From Fragilariopsis cylindrus CCMP1102 (taxonomy: Eukaryota > Bacillariophyta > Bacillariophyceae > Bacillariales > Bacillariaceae), in the NCBI GenBank assembly GCA_900095095.1, contig FMBT01000375.1, forward strand, positions 1 to 64,000: a DNA stretch of 64,000 bases, read 5' to 3'. The translations under genes were made by a program, and so were the position numbers. The notes below the pieces were generated by a model. That model was not told the DNA's origin. It was given only the letters and a program-made list of their open reading frames with translations, and searched no databases. Shown here one piece after another: positions 46,888-59,016 of the stretch; the stretch's first letter is position 1, and every line of letters starts with the position of its first letter.

Positions 46888-47852
46888 TATTACTTTTGTA
46901 TGCTCTTGTTTTCTTTTCTTTGTTTTTCTGTATTGTCGCTGCTGCTGTTACTACTACTGCTTGTTTACTTTCCGCTGTAGACGTCCTCGATATCGATGGT
47001 TTGTTTGTTTGTTTGTTTATTATTTTTGTTGTCGTGTTGTCGTATCATCATAAATAACGGTATCGTATCGATTTCTTTCGCTCCGTCAATTCAATTCAAA
47101 TAAAAAGGACTAAAGTAGTATGTTTTTGACACGTCACTTAATGTAAAATATAGTAACTGTAAATAACATCTAACTGACATAATAAAAACCTGGAATTATT
47201 GGTTTCAGTTTTGAGTGCTAGTAATAGTACACTTATTAGAATTCTAACCTACTACTGTACATCAAAAAGCACATATGCCCTGTTACATTGAACATTAAAC
47301 CAACAAATATATATCATAAAACAATTCTCCTTTCACAAACAAAAAGAGAAACCTACCCTACTACGGTAGAACTTGTAAAGCAAATCCATGGTAGGTGTGC
47401 TTCTTTGTTTTGAGTTAAAGAAGTAAAAACCATTCATAATAAACTAAGTCCTCAACCAAACACACTCACACACTACACACGATCAATCGAAGGTCAATCC
47501 AAGGTCAACTGTTGATCAACAGTCCGTAAGTTGATTAAGTATAAAATACAGTACAGGCTTTCTTTTCTTCTTCTTTTTTCCGGTGGTGGGAGAGAAGATT
47601 CGATTTCTCTTTTCTAATAAATTGCTGTGAATACGGGACGGGCGACGAGACGAGACAATCAAGGAACTCAGCAAAACACAAAACACACCGCTGCATTACT
47701 ATACCCCGCCGTGCGCAGAATTCGCTTTACTTCATATTCAATTCAATTCCACTTGCTTGCTTCATTACTTAATTTCAAACTGATCTGATCGGATCGAACG
47801 CTAATAATAATCGATCGGTACAGCTACAGTTACAATTACAGTGCAGCCAAGA
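46888..47852. other. Intergenic between divergent genes
   Basis: No gene seen. It should contain the promoters of the PIG-S-like gene (minus) and the Sec14-like gene (plus). 'aaggtcaa' words repeat near 47490-47507. Confidence 0.5.
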
Positions 47853-50408
47853 ATGACGATGGAGGCATATCCGTCGACGGCGACAATGAAATCAGGCGAA
47901 AGTGGTACCACAACACCAACACCAATATCAAGAACACCAGCAACTGAAATAACTACTGAAATTACTGTTGCAGTATGTTGTGGTTGTCGTCCAAAAGCAA
48001 CAGCTGGATCAAAATCTAAAAAATACACAAAGGAATTATCCCAAAAAGGATGGTTACGTGTATTTCATACAAAGAGAGGAACAAACAACACAAGAAGATA
48101 CAAGGATACATCTTTAGGGAATGATTCAGAATGGACTGCATTTCATCATCATACTCATCATGATCATAATGATGACGATGATAACGATGATAACGATGAT
48201 AATGATGATAATGATGATAATGATGATAATGATGATGATGACAATGACAATGAAAGTAGTACTAGTAGTATGTTCTTCTTTGATGCAGTTGATCATGATC
48301 ATCCATTAGGTGAAGATGAATTTCCATTTCCATTTCCAGTGGATGGATATGCAATTGGTGGTCCTAATTCTGGGGTTGTTTTTACGACGTCAATAGAACA
48401 TCCTGCACCGAATGTTTCTATGGATGATCCAACAACAATGTTACGTCATTCCGCTAAAGCAGCATCAACATCAGCAGCTTCGTCAAGAAACGATGATGAC
48501 GACAATGAAGTTGATGATGACGGCGACGATGATGAGGGCATTGATGTAGATAGAAGAGCATTAATAACAAATCATAAGGAAGTATCTGCACGATTTCGAC
48601 GAATAAGAAAACGTTCAACATCTGAATTGCATAGATCATTGACAACACTACAAACACCAACAACAACACTAACAACAGCAAATAATGATAATGATAATAA
48701 TAATCTAGAGAATGCAATTGGTTTAGCTGGTTATCCTGGTACATTAACAGTTCATGAATTAAATGAATGTCAGAAGTTTTTAGAAGGTATAAAAAAATTA
48801 GATCCAACAATATTAGAACAAGTATATTCATTACGTGATATTGAAGAAACTCCCTATACGATATGTAGATGGTTACGTGCAACCAAATTCAACAGTGAGG
48901 AAATATTACAACGACTACAAGATAATCAATATATGTTTGATGAAGCAAAAGAATATCAATTTTATGGACCAGATATATCAAAACATATGAATAATTGTCC
49001 ATTGTCAGTATTTCAAAGTCAATATCCATTCCATCCATTGGGTAGAGGTTATAATGGTTGTCCAATCGCTTATTTTTTAGCTGGACGTATAAATCCAGAA
49101 GGTATACTATGCCTTTGTTCTATTGATCAATTAAAACATTATTTTTGGTATTCATTCATGTATCAAATGAAAATTCAAATGAAAGAAAGTCAAAAAAAAA
49201 ATATTGATTTTTGTAAATGTGAGGGTATTAATGTAATAGATTTGAAAGGTTTATCAATATCATCTCTAACACATGAAACAATGGACGTTATTAAATTATC
49301 ATCAAAAATAAGTGATTTCTTTCCAGAGGTAATTAATGTGAAACTAATATGTATTTTGTTTAATATTTTTTCGTTGGACCTTGACCCTCAATCATCGTGA
49401 TCGCGATGGTATTGTAATACTGCACTTTTTTTCTTTCTTTCTCGTTCTCACGTTTTACGTCCTTCGTTCCCATCGTATACTATATAGACATTGCATTGTA
49501 TGTTAATTATAAATGCACCATCATTTTTTTCCTTTGCATGGAAAATAATTAAAAAACTTATTGATCCAAGAACAGCATCACGAATACAATTATTTTCATC
49601 ATCCAATGAAAAAGCTTCGCAACAAGCATTAGAAAAATTGATTTGTAAACAAACACAACTTCCAAAAGATTATGGTGGTGGAAATATATCATTAGAAGAT
49701 TCATTTATGAAAGAAGTACAACAATCAAATCCATTAATAACAAAACAAAATATTGAACTATTACATACAAAAAAGGGTAAAAAGTCAACATCAACTGTAC
49801 AAATATCAAAACCATGGCCATTACAAGAAAATGAAACAATTGATATAACAATCTATACACGTTCTGTTAGTGAAGCTACTATAACTATTTTATTGAATGG
49901 TATACCAGTAAAAACAATTCAAGCACAATGTTTATTCGGTAACAATGATGATGCTGGCGATGACAAAAACAACAATAATGATGTTAGTGATGACAATGGC
50001 AATGACAATCCAAAAACACCATACCCGAATCGTATTGTTGTATCTGATTATGATGCATCATCATCATCATCGGAAGAACAACAATTATTAGTACTTGGTC
50101 CCGGTGAAGTTACAGTAACAGCAACAGATTTAGATTCACCAATATCAAAAGAAAAACAGTACCATCATTTATCACGTGGATATTTCTTAATTGTTGGCGA
50201 TGTTAAAAAAGTAGTTGTTGATACTAAGAATCTCCATCAACAACAAGTCAGCAACAATGGCAATAACAATAACAATAATGATAGCAATAAACATGTTACT
50301 TTTACTGGTAATACAAAGAATAATGCTCAACAGCAACAGGTTTCTGCGACAATGGCTGGATTATCGACACCACCAAAATCTTCCAAGATCAACAACAACA
50401 ACAACTAG
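47853..50408 (+). CDS. Sec14-like CRAL-TRIO protein with C-terminal GOLD-like domain
   Basis: Probable phosphatidylinositol/lipid transfer protein. Exon 1 (47853-49328) and exon 2 (49488-50408) join in phase 0 over a 159-nt GT-AG intron: 'SDFFPE' + 'TLHCMLIINAPSFFSFAW', the Sec14 'YPE...INAP..F' motif. 798 residues. The first 330 are low complexity, with an Asn-Asp repeat (about 48166-48250) and a Cys/Lys-rich patch 'VCCGCRPKATAGSKSKK'. The CRAL-TRIO N-terminal helices ('TICRWLRATKFNSEEILQRL') and the lipid-binding lobe run to about residue 540. After it, 'WPLQENETIDITIYTRS' and 'YHHLSRGYFLIVGDV' suggest a beta-sandwich of the GOLD type, as in yeast and plant Sec14-GOLD proteins. The start is the first ATG of the frame. 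Confidence 0.85.
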
Positions 50409-50879
50409 TAGTGCTAGGAACACTAGTAGGAATAAAATGAAGAAGAAGGTAAAGAAAACATGAAAAGGAGTATATAGATAAGATATGATGCATTAATATA
50501 TGTAATACAGCAGTAGATTGATTCAATAGTTCGAAAATACACGATTGATAGTAGATAAGAAAAGCAACTAACAGAAAAAGGACGATAACTTCAATTTTCG
50601 AATTGAGTCAAATTTTCGCTATAATTAAGACAAGAAATAATGTATCTACTGTACTACAATGTCAATAGTAGTAAAATACATTACTAATCATTGAGTTAAA
50701 ACTTGTTTATTATATCTGTTTCTTTCCTTTTTTCAAGCGGTGCGAGCGTATAATCTATATATAGGATATCTTTAATATGCAATGGTTGCTTCTATTTTTT
50801 TTTTGTGTTGCTGTTGGTTTAATTTTCGTCCTGTGCATGTTAGTCAGCATAGTACTGTTTATACATGTTGTTTATTATT
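50409..50879. other. Intergenic, convergent gene ends
   Basis: 3' flanks of the Sec14-like gene (plus) and the GH5 gene (minus). No other feature seen. Confidence 0.5.
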
Positions 50880-53686
50880 CTATACTTTTTCTAATTCAGT
50901 ATAACCAGAATTTTCACGTTTCTTTTTATTGACAATATAACTTCTTAATCCTAATTTATTCAGAATAAAAAATACAATCATACCAATCAATAATGGTATA
51001 AACCAACCTTGGTCTGTTGTTATTCGTCGTATATCATACCATTGACGTAGTGGTATATTATGACGATATTCTACATCAGGACGAATTGCACTTGGATCAC
51101 TCATAACAAAATCATCATTCGCATCCCATCCCTGCCATTGATTCCAATCTAATGTACGTGGATTAGGATATTCATCAATAATAGAATAGTCATCATCAGT
51201 ACGATTGTATACATCAAGACAACTACCATATAAACTTTCACTTGATATATTCGGTGCAGGAATTGGTGGTATCCAACCTTCCTTTAAACCTCTTAAAAAG
51301 TCCCATTCAATAAATGCACCACCTCTGTATTATAATGCGCACAAACGGACATTTTTTGTTTTGTTTTGTTTCGTTTCATGAATGACAGGTTGTGTAATAG
51401 ATGGATGGATGGAAGAGAAAGGAGGAGGGAAGAGAAAAACAATGAATATAGAAAGAAGAAAAAGATTAGATTCATTCAATCAAAAAGAAACGATTGGTGT
51501 CGAACTGAACCGAACCGAACGAATCGAGATCGAGATCGGAAAACAACAAATAGAAATAAAATAAAACATACTAATAACTTACTCCATTTTGAAATTCCAA
51601 AATAACCAACCGCTAGCAATACCATTTGGTGAATCTTTTGTTATACTGTCAGCTGCTTCATAGGCAATCATTTGTGCTTGGACAAAATTACGTAAAAAAT
51701 TGGATCGTTTTTTATCCAATGTTCTATTTAATAATGGTACCTGTCCATCTAACGAAATACCCTTCATTAGATTAGGTGTCAATGCTGTTGGTAATGAATC
51801 AAATGCACCTGACCATTCACCTATTAATCTTGATATACCATGGGATGGTATTGTTTTTTTTTCATCATCTTCATAACAACATTCTTTTACAGATGCTGCA
51901 TCATGACGGCATACGTACGCAATATGTTGTTTTGGTGTAAATGATCTACCTTGTTCAAAAAATACATGATATGGATGACTATCAAGGTATGTATTATGAT
52001 GTTTTTCATTATCAATCCAATACGAACCATCATTAAAACGATCCGGACGGAATGTATCACCAATAAATATGGATGTATTGGAACCTAATATGGAACGTAT
52101 ATTTGTAAGTGCATCATTATAGTATTGTTTTAATACTGTTTCATTACAATCACTGAATGGTTCATTTAATATACCAAATCCAGTAACAACATCATTAATC
52201 TTATCTTTTTTAATTGCTAATGCTAAATCAGTTATTATATCTAATGTTCTTTGTACATTTGTGGAGGATGATGACCAACCAGAACAACTTGATTTACCTA
52301 AATAATGACCAGAATTATCAAATCCATTTTCTGATCCAGGTGCTGTTTTGTTTATTATTTTTGTTTGTTAGTTCGTTCGTTTTAAGGAAGAAAACGAAAA
52401 AAATCGAGTCGTATTGAAATGAAATGAAATGAGAAAATTGTACCGTAAGAAACAAAGAAGAAGGAGTGAGTTGAGTTGAGTTGAGTGATTTCGATTCATT
52501 ATAAACTGAAAACGCAACACAACACTTGATCGGATTCCGTTCGTTCGTTCGTTCGTTCGTTCGTTCGTTAGTTCGTTCGTCCTAGTTTGGAATCAAATCA
52601 AGATTCAAATCAATTCGAAAAGAAAGAAAGGAACAGTATCATCCAGCAACAATGATTGGTCATGACGTGTCGTGTCGAATGACGTGTCGTGTCGAGCATA
52701 CACTGTATCTTTCATTTCATTCATTTGCTTGTTCAACTCTCGTCTCGTCTCGTGATCTCGACTCGACTCGACTCACTTCAGAGAGGTAATTGTTTGTTGA
52801 CGAGAGAAAAAGTAGAAAGATAGGCAAATCAAACAATCGATCAATCAACGACACGGTACGGCATTGGTACACACCCGAAAAACAAAACAAAACAAATCAT
52901 CCGTAGAGAAAGCAAAGAAAGCAGGCGTATTTATTTACGTATTCTTTACTGTGTACAATTGTATACGATAAGTACGATAGTACGGTACGTACCACCATGT
53001 AAATCAGCCCATACAATTAAATTTAATTCTCTTGCCCATTTACATGCACGAACAAAATACTTCCATCCACCTGGTATAAATGGTTCATCGTCTTCAATTT
53101 TCAAATTTGAATCATTATTATCTTCTTCAGTTAGTCGTATCCAATATCCCATTGGTATACGTAAATGTGTGACACCATTTTTTTGTAGTGTCTGTAAATC
53201 ATCATACGTTAAAAATGTATCCCAATGACGTTCCATATATTTAGTAGCGGTTTGAATTCCATGTATACTATGAGAACGTAATACTTGTCCTAATGTATAC
53301 TCATCGACAGGATAATCCATACCATGTTTATCAATCCCTACACCTTTATGATTACCAATACTATCTTGTGTATGTATGAAATGATAATCTGTGGGTGGTT
53401 TTGCTTTTATTGCTAATACAGGTTGACATTTTGAAGTTGTATCACAAAATAAATCATTATTATCTGTGTCTGTGCTGTTAGGTGCACCAATTTGTCCTGG
53501 ATACCAACATAAACTTCCTTCTAAATGACATGTATTGATTGCAAATAAATACGGTGTGATAAATCGTTCTGCCATTAACCATCCACCTATATTCACACCA
53601 CGGATCCATTCTTTTTGTTCTTCTGACTTTGGCTTTGGCTTTTGTTTCTGTTGTTTTTGTTCTTGTTCTTTCGATAACGTTACCAT
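50880..53686 (-). CDS. GH5 exo-beta-1,3-glucanase with C-terminal membrane segment
   Basis: Cleaves beta-1,3-glucans, as fungal EXG-type enzymes do. Exons 52993-53686, 51583-52342 and 50880-51324 join in frame over GT-AG introns of 650 and 258 nt, giving 632 residues. Junctions rebuild the family motif 'DLHGAPGSENGFDNSG' and 'FWNFKMEGGAFIEWDF'. 'GVNIGGWLMAERFITP' opens the barrel. 'FGILNEPFSD' (Glu about 291) is the acid/base and 'RLIGEWSGAFD' (Glu about 406) the nucleophile. 'RIPMGYWI' is also typical. A helix near the end ('GWFIPLLIGMIVFFILNKLG') would anchor it. No N-terminal signal peptide is seen ('MVTLSKEQEQKQQKQKPKPK'), which is odd for this family. Either an upstream exon is missed or the protein is tail-anchored. 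Confidence 0.92.
52343..52992 (-). other. Long first intron of the GH5 gene
   Basis: GTACGT donor and 'aaacag' acceptor on the minus strand. It holds CGTT repeats (about 52540-52580), GAGTT repeats (about 52467-52488) and 'cgtgtcgtgtcg' words. Its joining restores the uninterrupted GH5 motif, which supports the boundaries. Confidence 0.85.
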
Positions 53687-54705
53687 AATGATTTAATTTG
53701 AACTTGAATTTTGATCTTGAATTTGAATTTGAATTTGAATTTGAATTTGAATTTGAATTTTGATTTTGATTGATTCTTTTCTTTCCTTTCCTTTCCTTTC
53801 GAATTTCTTTTGCTGCTTGTCGCTATCCCTCAAACTCGCTATCTCTCTTTCTTTCTCTCTCTTTCTTTCTCTTTCTACTATATGACAAAGATAGTACTGG
53901 TGGTTGTTTTTCCAAATCGAAAACGTCTTTCTCAAATTATTATTACCAAAAAAGATTTCCGTTTTGTTTTAAAGTTCAAGGTATTGGCTGTCGTTCTACT
54001 ACTAGTACCGGTACTAGTCTGCCTTCTCTTCTGAATACGAGAAGCGAAGTCTGAAGTGTGAAACGGAGTTGAATCAATCGTTGTGATGACAAGGCTTACC
54101 ATGACAACGAAGACGCTCTACTGTAGCTACAGTATCGACCAATCAGGGATTGGAACGATTGAATAGGACTTGTTTTTGAAAATTCGAAACACGCACGCAC
54201 GCAAACAATACACAGCATTAACTACGTAGTACATGTACCACGGAGAAGAAAGTTCTGTACTTTACTTCAATCGTAATAATTTCGGTCTGCATGTCACTCC
54301 TTTTTTACTGATGAAGCAAAGATCTATTTTATGCACGATTCGAAAATCTTCATCACGATAAGCTACTACTTCCTCCAGCGAGCGCTAAACGCGCAGGGGT
54401 CTATCGTTTGAAAAATTAACACGCGCAAAGCACGCGAAAACCTTAAAATCTATTCATTCAATAATCGACAGGAAATTCAAAAACATAAAACGATATGCTA
54501 GTAGCTACTTCTAGTAAAGAAATTACAACGCCAACAAGAATGAATCAATCCAGACCCAACTTACTTCGATTCGATTCAACGACATATGATAGTATTTAAT
54601 ACACTTCATTACCCAACGTTACACGCCAGTGAAACTAAACCAAACTAGAAGTAGTTATTCTGCTATTAGATCTCCTACCGTACTACGCCTACGGTACTGA
54701 ACAAA
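53687..54705. other. Divergent promoter region between GH5 and the coiled-coil plastid gene
   Basis: GAATTT hexamers repeat at about 53710-53760, in the GH5 5' UTR. CTTT-rich repeats lie near 53775-53880. The block at about 54285-54560 shares words with 55800-56060 upstream of the patatin gene (listed separately). Confidence 0.6.
54285..54560 (+). promoter_or_regulatory. Upstream block shared with the patatin gene (copy 1)
   Basis: Contains 'tttcggtctgca', 'agatct' followed by TTTTA, a 21-nt stretch at 54332-54352 starting 'tgcacgattcgaaaat', then 'cacgcgaaaa', 'gaaattcaaaaa' and 'gaatcaatccaga'. The same words occur in the same order at 55804-56055. It lies about 150-420 nt before the start codon of the coiled-coil gene. 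Confidence 0.6.
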
Positions 54706-55401
54706 ATGTTTTCCCAACGATATTATGTCCTACGTTTTGCTACTGCCTGTTGTCTCATACTAGTAGTACATAATAAGTCGACGCACGGCTTCGTACCGGT
54801 AGTACATCACACATCAGATCAATCATCATCTTATCCCACTACTACTAGACTCCTGATGGTATCGACGATGAGTAGTACTAGTATTCCAGAAGTGGTGGGA
54901 ATCTCCGGATGCGATGATACACTGTGGAATAGTATCCCCTATGGTGCACAACGAGATTTAGAACGATTTTGTCGATTGGCAACGGACGAAAGTTATGAAT
55001 TTGTACAGACGAAAGAATTTCCTATTTCACCCTTGGAATTAGCAAAGAATCGAGTTGACACAATGAAAGATATTAATCGCTTTGTCGTTAAAAAGAACAA
55101 GAAGAAGAAGAATGAGAACGATGATGCTGATGATGCTGATGATGCTTCTCCTTTTGTTCCACCTTTTGAAGATTTGGCATGGAATAATGGTGTCAAGTCG
55201 TGGGAATTAAATAATCTAGCAGAAAAAGAAATGGCACTAGCAAAAGTAAAAGCCGACAAGAAAGCGGCTATCAAATTAATGAGAGAAGAAGAAGAAGCTG
55301 CAAAGGTTGAGGCTGCTGCAAAATTGGCAGAAGAGGTAGAAGCAGAAGCAGAGATGGCTGATGGTATGGAGAATGACGATGATGATGGTGCATTCCAGTA
55401 A
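54706..55401 (+). CDS. Plastid-type coiled-coil protein of unknown function
   Basis: Single exon, 231 residues. Residues 1-27 look like a signal peptide ('RFATACCLILVVHNKS'). 'THGFVPVV' follows, with Phe right after the likely cleavage site, the diatom plastid transit pattern. The middle carries 'LWNSIPYGAQRDLERFCRLA' and 'LELAKNRVDTMKDINRFVV', for which I know no family. The last 80 residues are an Ala/Glu/Lys heptad-like helix ('ALAKVKADKKAAIKLMREEE') ending in an acidic tail. Its upstream region shares conserved blocks with that of the next gene, also plastid-directed. Confidence 0.75.
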   Translation: MFSQRYYVLRFATACCLILVVHNKSTHGFVPVVHHTSDQSSSYPTTTRLLMVSTMSSTSIPEVVGISGCDDTLWNSIPYGAQRDLERFCRLATDESYEFVQTKEFPISPLELAKNRVDTMKDINRFVVKKNKKKKNENDDADDADDASPFVPPFEDLAWNNGVKSWELNNLAEKEMALAKVKADKKAAIKLMREEEEAAKVEAAAKLAEEVEAEAEMADGMENDDDDGAFQ

Positions 55402-55799
55402 TAAACAAAAGAATCAATTGATGCCGTGTCGTGTCGTATCGTGTCCACCATATTTGTATTTGAATTTACGAAGAAATATAGTATATATATATATATTTTA
55501 TGTATATGTATATATTATTATTTCAATAGAAGAAGGATAGTACAATAATTACGGATAATGATACATTATATCTAAATGTTGTTATTAAGTATTACTACTA
55601 CTACTACTATTACTGCTATTACTGTAAAACACAATCAAATACAATCGACACAATATCTACTGTATCTACCTGTCATGTGTAGCCTTGATTATTCCAACGC
55701 TTCCTTTGGAGTTTTTTCTATGATTGTTTGTAAATTCCGACGGCTTCGTCAAAATATGCGCTTAATGCATGCATTACACGAGAAGTACTAGTACTGTAA
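55402..55799. other. Intergenic, no gene seen
   Basis: 3' flank of the coiled-coil gene. A short frame at 55576-55791 starts with Thr/Ile runs and has no domain. I do not regard it as a gene. Confidence 0.5.
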
Positions 55800-56060
55800 G
55801 AACAATTTCGGTCTGCAACAAAGAAGATCTGTTTTAGTTATGCACGATTCGAAAATCTTCACATCACGCACATCAACACAAAAACAACACAAACTTCTTG
55901 CCTTTAAACGCACGCGACATATTCATTGAAGGATCACACATCGGATGACGTCGTGACAGCAAAAAAGCAAGCGAAAATTCAAAAATAGAAGAATGAATGA
56001 ATCGACACCCATCATCATCGCAACTTTACACGCGGCGTATGTGAATCAATCCAGAATCAA
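55800..56060 (+). promoter_or_regulatory. Upstream block shared with the coiled-coil gene (copy 2)
   Basis: 'tttcggtctgca' (about 55806), 'agatct' and TTTTA, the 21-nt identical stretch at 55841-55861, 'cacgcga', 'gaaaattcaaaaa' and 'gaatcaatccaga' (about 56043). It lies about 200-450 nt before the patatin start codon, similar to the spacing in copy 1. Confidence 0.6.
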
Positions 56061-56253
56061 TCAATCATCGCTCGATGCATGCAGCATGATCGTCTTCTTT
56101 TCTTCTTCGCGGTTTTGAAAGAAAAAGGAATTGGAATGAGCATATGCGTAAATCGAAGGTAAAATAGAAGTCAATTAAATTTAATCAAACCAGATCAAAT
56201 CAAATCATACATTCATCATTCCACGAAACAATAAAAATAATAATCAGTATTAT

Positions 56254-59016
56254 ATGGATCGCCTTTATCTTCGACGTCGTCGTCGTCGTTGTCGTCGTCA
56301 TGATGATGTCTCTGATAAGATGAGGATGAAAACTACTCGTTCACGTTTACTTTTTCATTATTGTATAGCAATGGCAGCTATTTATAATTCCTTTAGAACC
56401 GTGGATGGATTTCATTTGCCAACAACAACAAGTGTTGTTATCAATAATCGAAAATCTAGTAAAACAACAAGTTGCAACAACAGGATGACGACAAGAATAA
56501 AACGGAATATGCCTTGTTCTTCTTCGTCATCTCCTTCCTCCTCATCATGTTTACATGTTCTTTCTAATCCCAGTCGTCGTCATCATCGGACGACTGACAA
56601 CGACAACAATAAGATTGGTATCGTTGACAACTACCTATCAAATATCAACACAAATCCATTAATGATTGATTTGCCAACATCAGCAGAAATGATGAATCAA
56701 AAATACACCAACAACAACATTAAATATGGTAATAGGCCTCTGATAACAGCAGCATCAATAGTACAACCACCAACATCTGCTGCTGGTATGAAACCGTCGT
56801 TGTCGCCGCTAGGTTTAGATCCATCATTATTATCTATTGATGATGCTATTCCGTCTCATGAGGGGGCGGCTTTAATAAGTTCATTGTTTCGAAGTAAACA
56901 AAGAATAAATGGTGAGATATTCTTTCCCTCGTCCCCGTCGTCTATAATACGACCAACAACAGCTACAGCATCTTCTCGTTTGATATCAAAACTGAATAAT
57001 CCAAAACAATTGAAGTTGAAATTGAAAAAACCAAAACGACGTACGACGACAACAATCTTAAAAGAACTATTTAAAAAAGAAAAAAAATCACCACCATTAG
57101 AATTAACAACAGTGGAAGAATTGGATAGATATTGGCCAGAACATATTGATGATAATGTTGGTCCATATACTGAACCAATTGATTATAATCGTTTACTGAA
57201 AGGAATATCGGTAAAGGGTGATACACAAATTATTGGTAGTAAAAATCATACTGATTTTATACATCCTGTATTAAAATTAATGTATGAAAGGAAAAGGAAA
57301 AAGAAACTTCAAGAAGAAGAAGAAAACGCTTCTTCTATTTCTTCTTCTGATTCTGAAACAAAGAACACAAAAACAGAAAAAGTAGCAAACGAAAAGATTG
57401 CATTAGTTGTGGAAGGTGGTGGAATGAGAGGTTGTGTTAGTGCTGGGATGGTCTGTGCAATACATTTTTTAGGCTTGGAAGATACTATTGATATTGTCTA
57501 TGGTAGTTCCGCGGGTGCTGTTATTGCTGCCTATTTTGTATCCAGACAACTGCCATATTATGGTCCCGAAGTATACTATGATGCATTAACAACATTGTCG
57601 TCATCGAGTTCATCAAGTTCAAGTTCGAGTTCAAGTACGTCATCATCATCAAGTACAACATCATCAAGTACAGCAACAAAACAAAAACAAAAATCAAGAT
57701 CAAGATCGAGTAAACGTAATAGTAATAATGTGATTGATCAATATGAAAATAATTATTTCATGGATTATAAACGAATAACAAGATCAATGGGGCTAGGATT
57801 ATGTGATCCACGTTTATTAAAGGATGTAATAAAACGACCAATACAGGGTAAGCCAATGATGAATTTACAATATATGTTTACAAATGTTATGCAGGATATT
57901 AAAAAAATTGACTTTGATACATTTAATAAAAGACAATCCATACAACCACTTAAGGTTGTATCAACTAGTTTAATAAGTGAACAACCTGTTGTGTTGTCTA
58001 AAGAAAATGGTCATTTCAATTCTATACAAGATTTATGTAATTCATTGCATGCCAGTTGCTTATTACCAGGTATTGCTGGTCCAGTAATGAATGTATTAAA
58101 AGATCCTCCCACAAAAGATAATAATAATGAACAACAACAACCGCTACCAACGTTTGTATTACGGAATAATAATAATCAAAATAATGATAAAAGTAATAAT
58201 GATACAAAAAAAAATGAAAATATTAATCTATTATATGAGCCATTAGGTGATGCAATGTTTTCAGAACCAATCCCGTATAATATTGCAGAAAAGGATGGTA
58301 ACGCAACACATATACTGGTCATCCGTTCATCACCAGATGGAACAAATTTAATTGCTTCTGATACAATAATTAAATGGATGGGTTCATTAATATATAGACG
58401 ATACTTTTTAAAGAAAAACAATCTACCAAATATGTATCAACGATTACAAAAACAACAAAAACATCAACGTATATATGCAAAAAATATATTAGAATTAAAT
58501 GAATATGCATCATCATCACCACCAAAAGAATCAAAATCGGAATCAAATTCGAATTCGAATTCGAATTCGAATAGTAAACAAAAACCATCCGTAATGACAA
58601 TAGCATTATCACCAAATACAACAGAAGTATCACATTTAGAAACATCAAGAGAAGGAATATTTACGGGTGTACGACAAGGATTTGCACGCGCATATGATGC
58701 TCTTGTTGAGGATCCATTAAAGCGTGGTAATGGTGCTAAAATGGCACTACAATATTTTCCTGATGAAATATTAGATTATAATCCAAATGACATTAAGAAT
58801 ACTAACGATCCTGATTCTTCTTCATTATTCAAATCAGCATTTGAGCTATATATTGAATCTACAGGTATCAAACCAAAAACGTGGCAGCAACAGGAGGATG
58901 AAATCAAAAATGAAAAAGAAAAAAACAGAAAACAACGACAAGTGAGTTCCGAAAGACTAAAACGTAGTATAATACGTTACTACGATCAGTGTACGATAAA
59001 CGATGATACACGATAA
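56254..59016 (+). CDS. Plastid-type patatin-like phospholipase
   Basis: Single exon, 920 residues. Likely hydrolyses acyl esters of membrane or storage lipids with a Ser-Asp dyad. After an Arg-rich start the hydrophobic stretch 'LLFHYCIAMAAIYNSF' and 'TVDGFHLPTT' (Phe after cleavage) suggest signal plus transit peptide. The patatin domain begins at about residue 381: 'IALVVEGGGMRGCVSAGMV' (oxyanion loop GGGxRG), then 'DIVYGSSAGAVIAAYF' (nucleophile elbow GxSxG, Ser about 418). The Asp element is 'LGDAMFSEPIPYNIA', a GDA form rather than the usual DGG/DGA. 'YKRITRSMGLGLCDPRLLKD' and 'LHASCLLPGIAGPV' fit a eukaryotic patatin/SDP1-like subgroup. Ser-rich and Asn-rich inserts add length. A short CAACAA and TTCGAA repeat encodes the (NS)n tract near 58545-58570. 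Confidence 0.9.
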   Translation: MDRLYLRRRRRRCRRHDDVSDKMRMKTTRSRLLFHYCIAMAAIYNSFRTVDGFHLPTTTSVVINNRKSSKTTSCNNRMTTRIKRNMPCSSSSSPSSSSCLHVLSNPSRRHHRTTDNDNNKIGIVDNYLSNINTNPLMIDLPTSAEMMNQKYTNNNIKYGNRPLITAASIVQPPTSAAGMKPSLSPLGLDPSLLSIDDAIPSHEGAALISSLFRSKQRINGEIFFPSSPSSIIRPTTATASSRLISKLNNPKQLKLKLKKPKRRTTTTILKELFKKEKKSPPLELTTVEELDRYWPEHIDDNVGPYTEPIDYNRLLKGISVKGDTQIIGSKNHTDFIHPVLKLMYERKRKKKLQEEEENASSISSSDSETKNTKTEKVANEKIALVVEGGGMRGCVSAGMVCAIHFLGLEDTIDIVYGSSAGAVIAAYFVSRQLPYYGPEVYYDALTTLSSSSSSSSSSSSSTSSSSSTTSSSTATKQKQKSRSRSSKRNSNNVIDQYENNYFMDYKRITRSMGLGLCDPRLLKDVIKRPIQGKPMMNLQYMFTNVMQDIKKIDFDTFNKRQSIQPLKVVSTSLISEQPVVLSKENGHFNSIQDLCNSLHASCLLPGIAGPVMNVLKDPPTKDNNNEQQQPLPTFVLRNNNNQNNDKSNNDTKKNENINLLYEPLGDAMFSEPIPYNIAEKDGNATHILVIRSSPDGTNLIASDTIIKWMGSLIYRRYFLKKNNLPNMYQRLQKQQKHQRIYAKNILELNEYASSSPPKESKSESNSNSNSNSNSKQKPSVMTIALSPNTTEVSHLETSREGIFTGVRQGFARAYDALVEDPLKRGNGAKMALQYFPDEILDYNPNDIKNTNDPDSSSLFKSAFELYIESTGIKPKTWQQQEDEIKNEKEKNRKQRQVSSERLKRSIIRYYDQCTINDDTR

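Noticed and set aside
55576-55791. Short frame downstream of the coiled-coil gene
   Set aside because: Starts with a Thr/Ile run from a trinucleotide repeat and has no recognisable motif.
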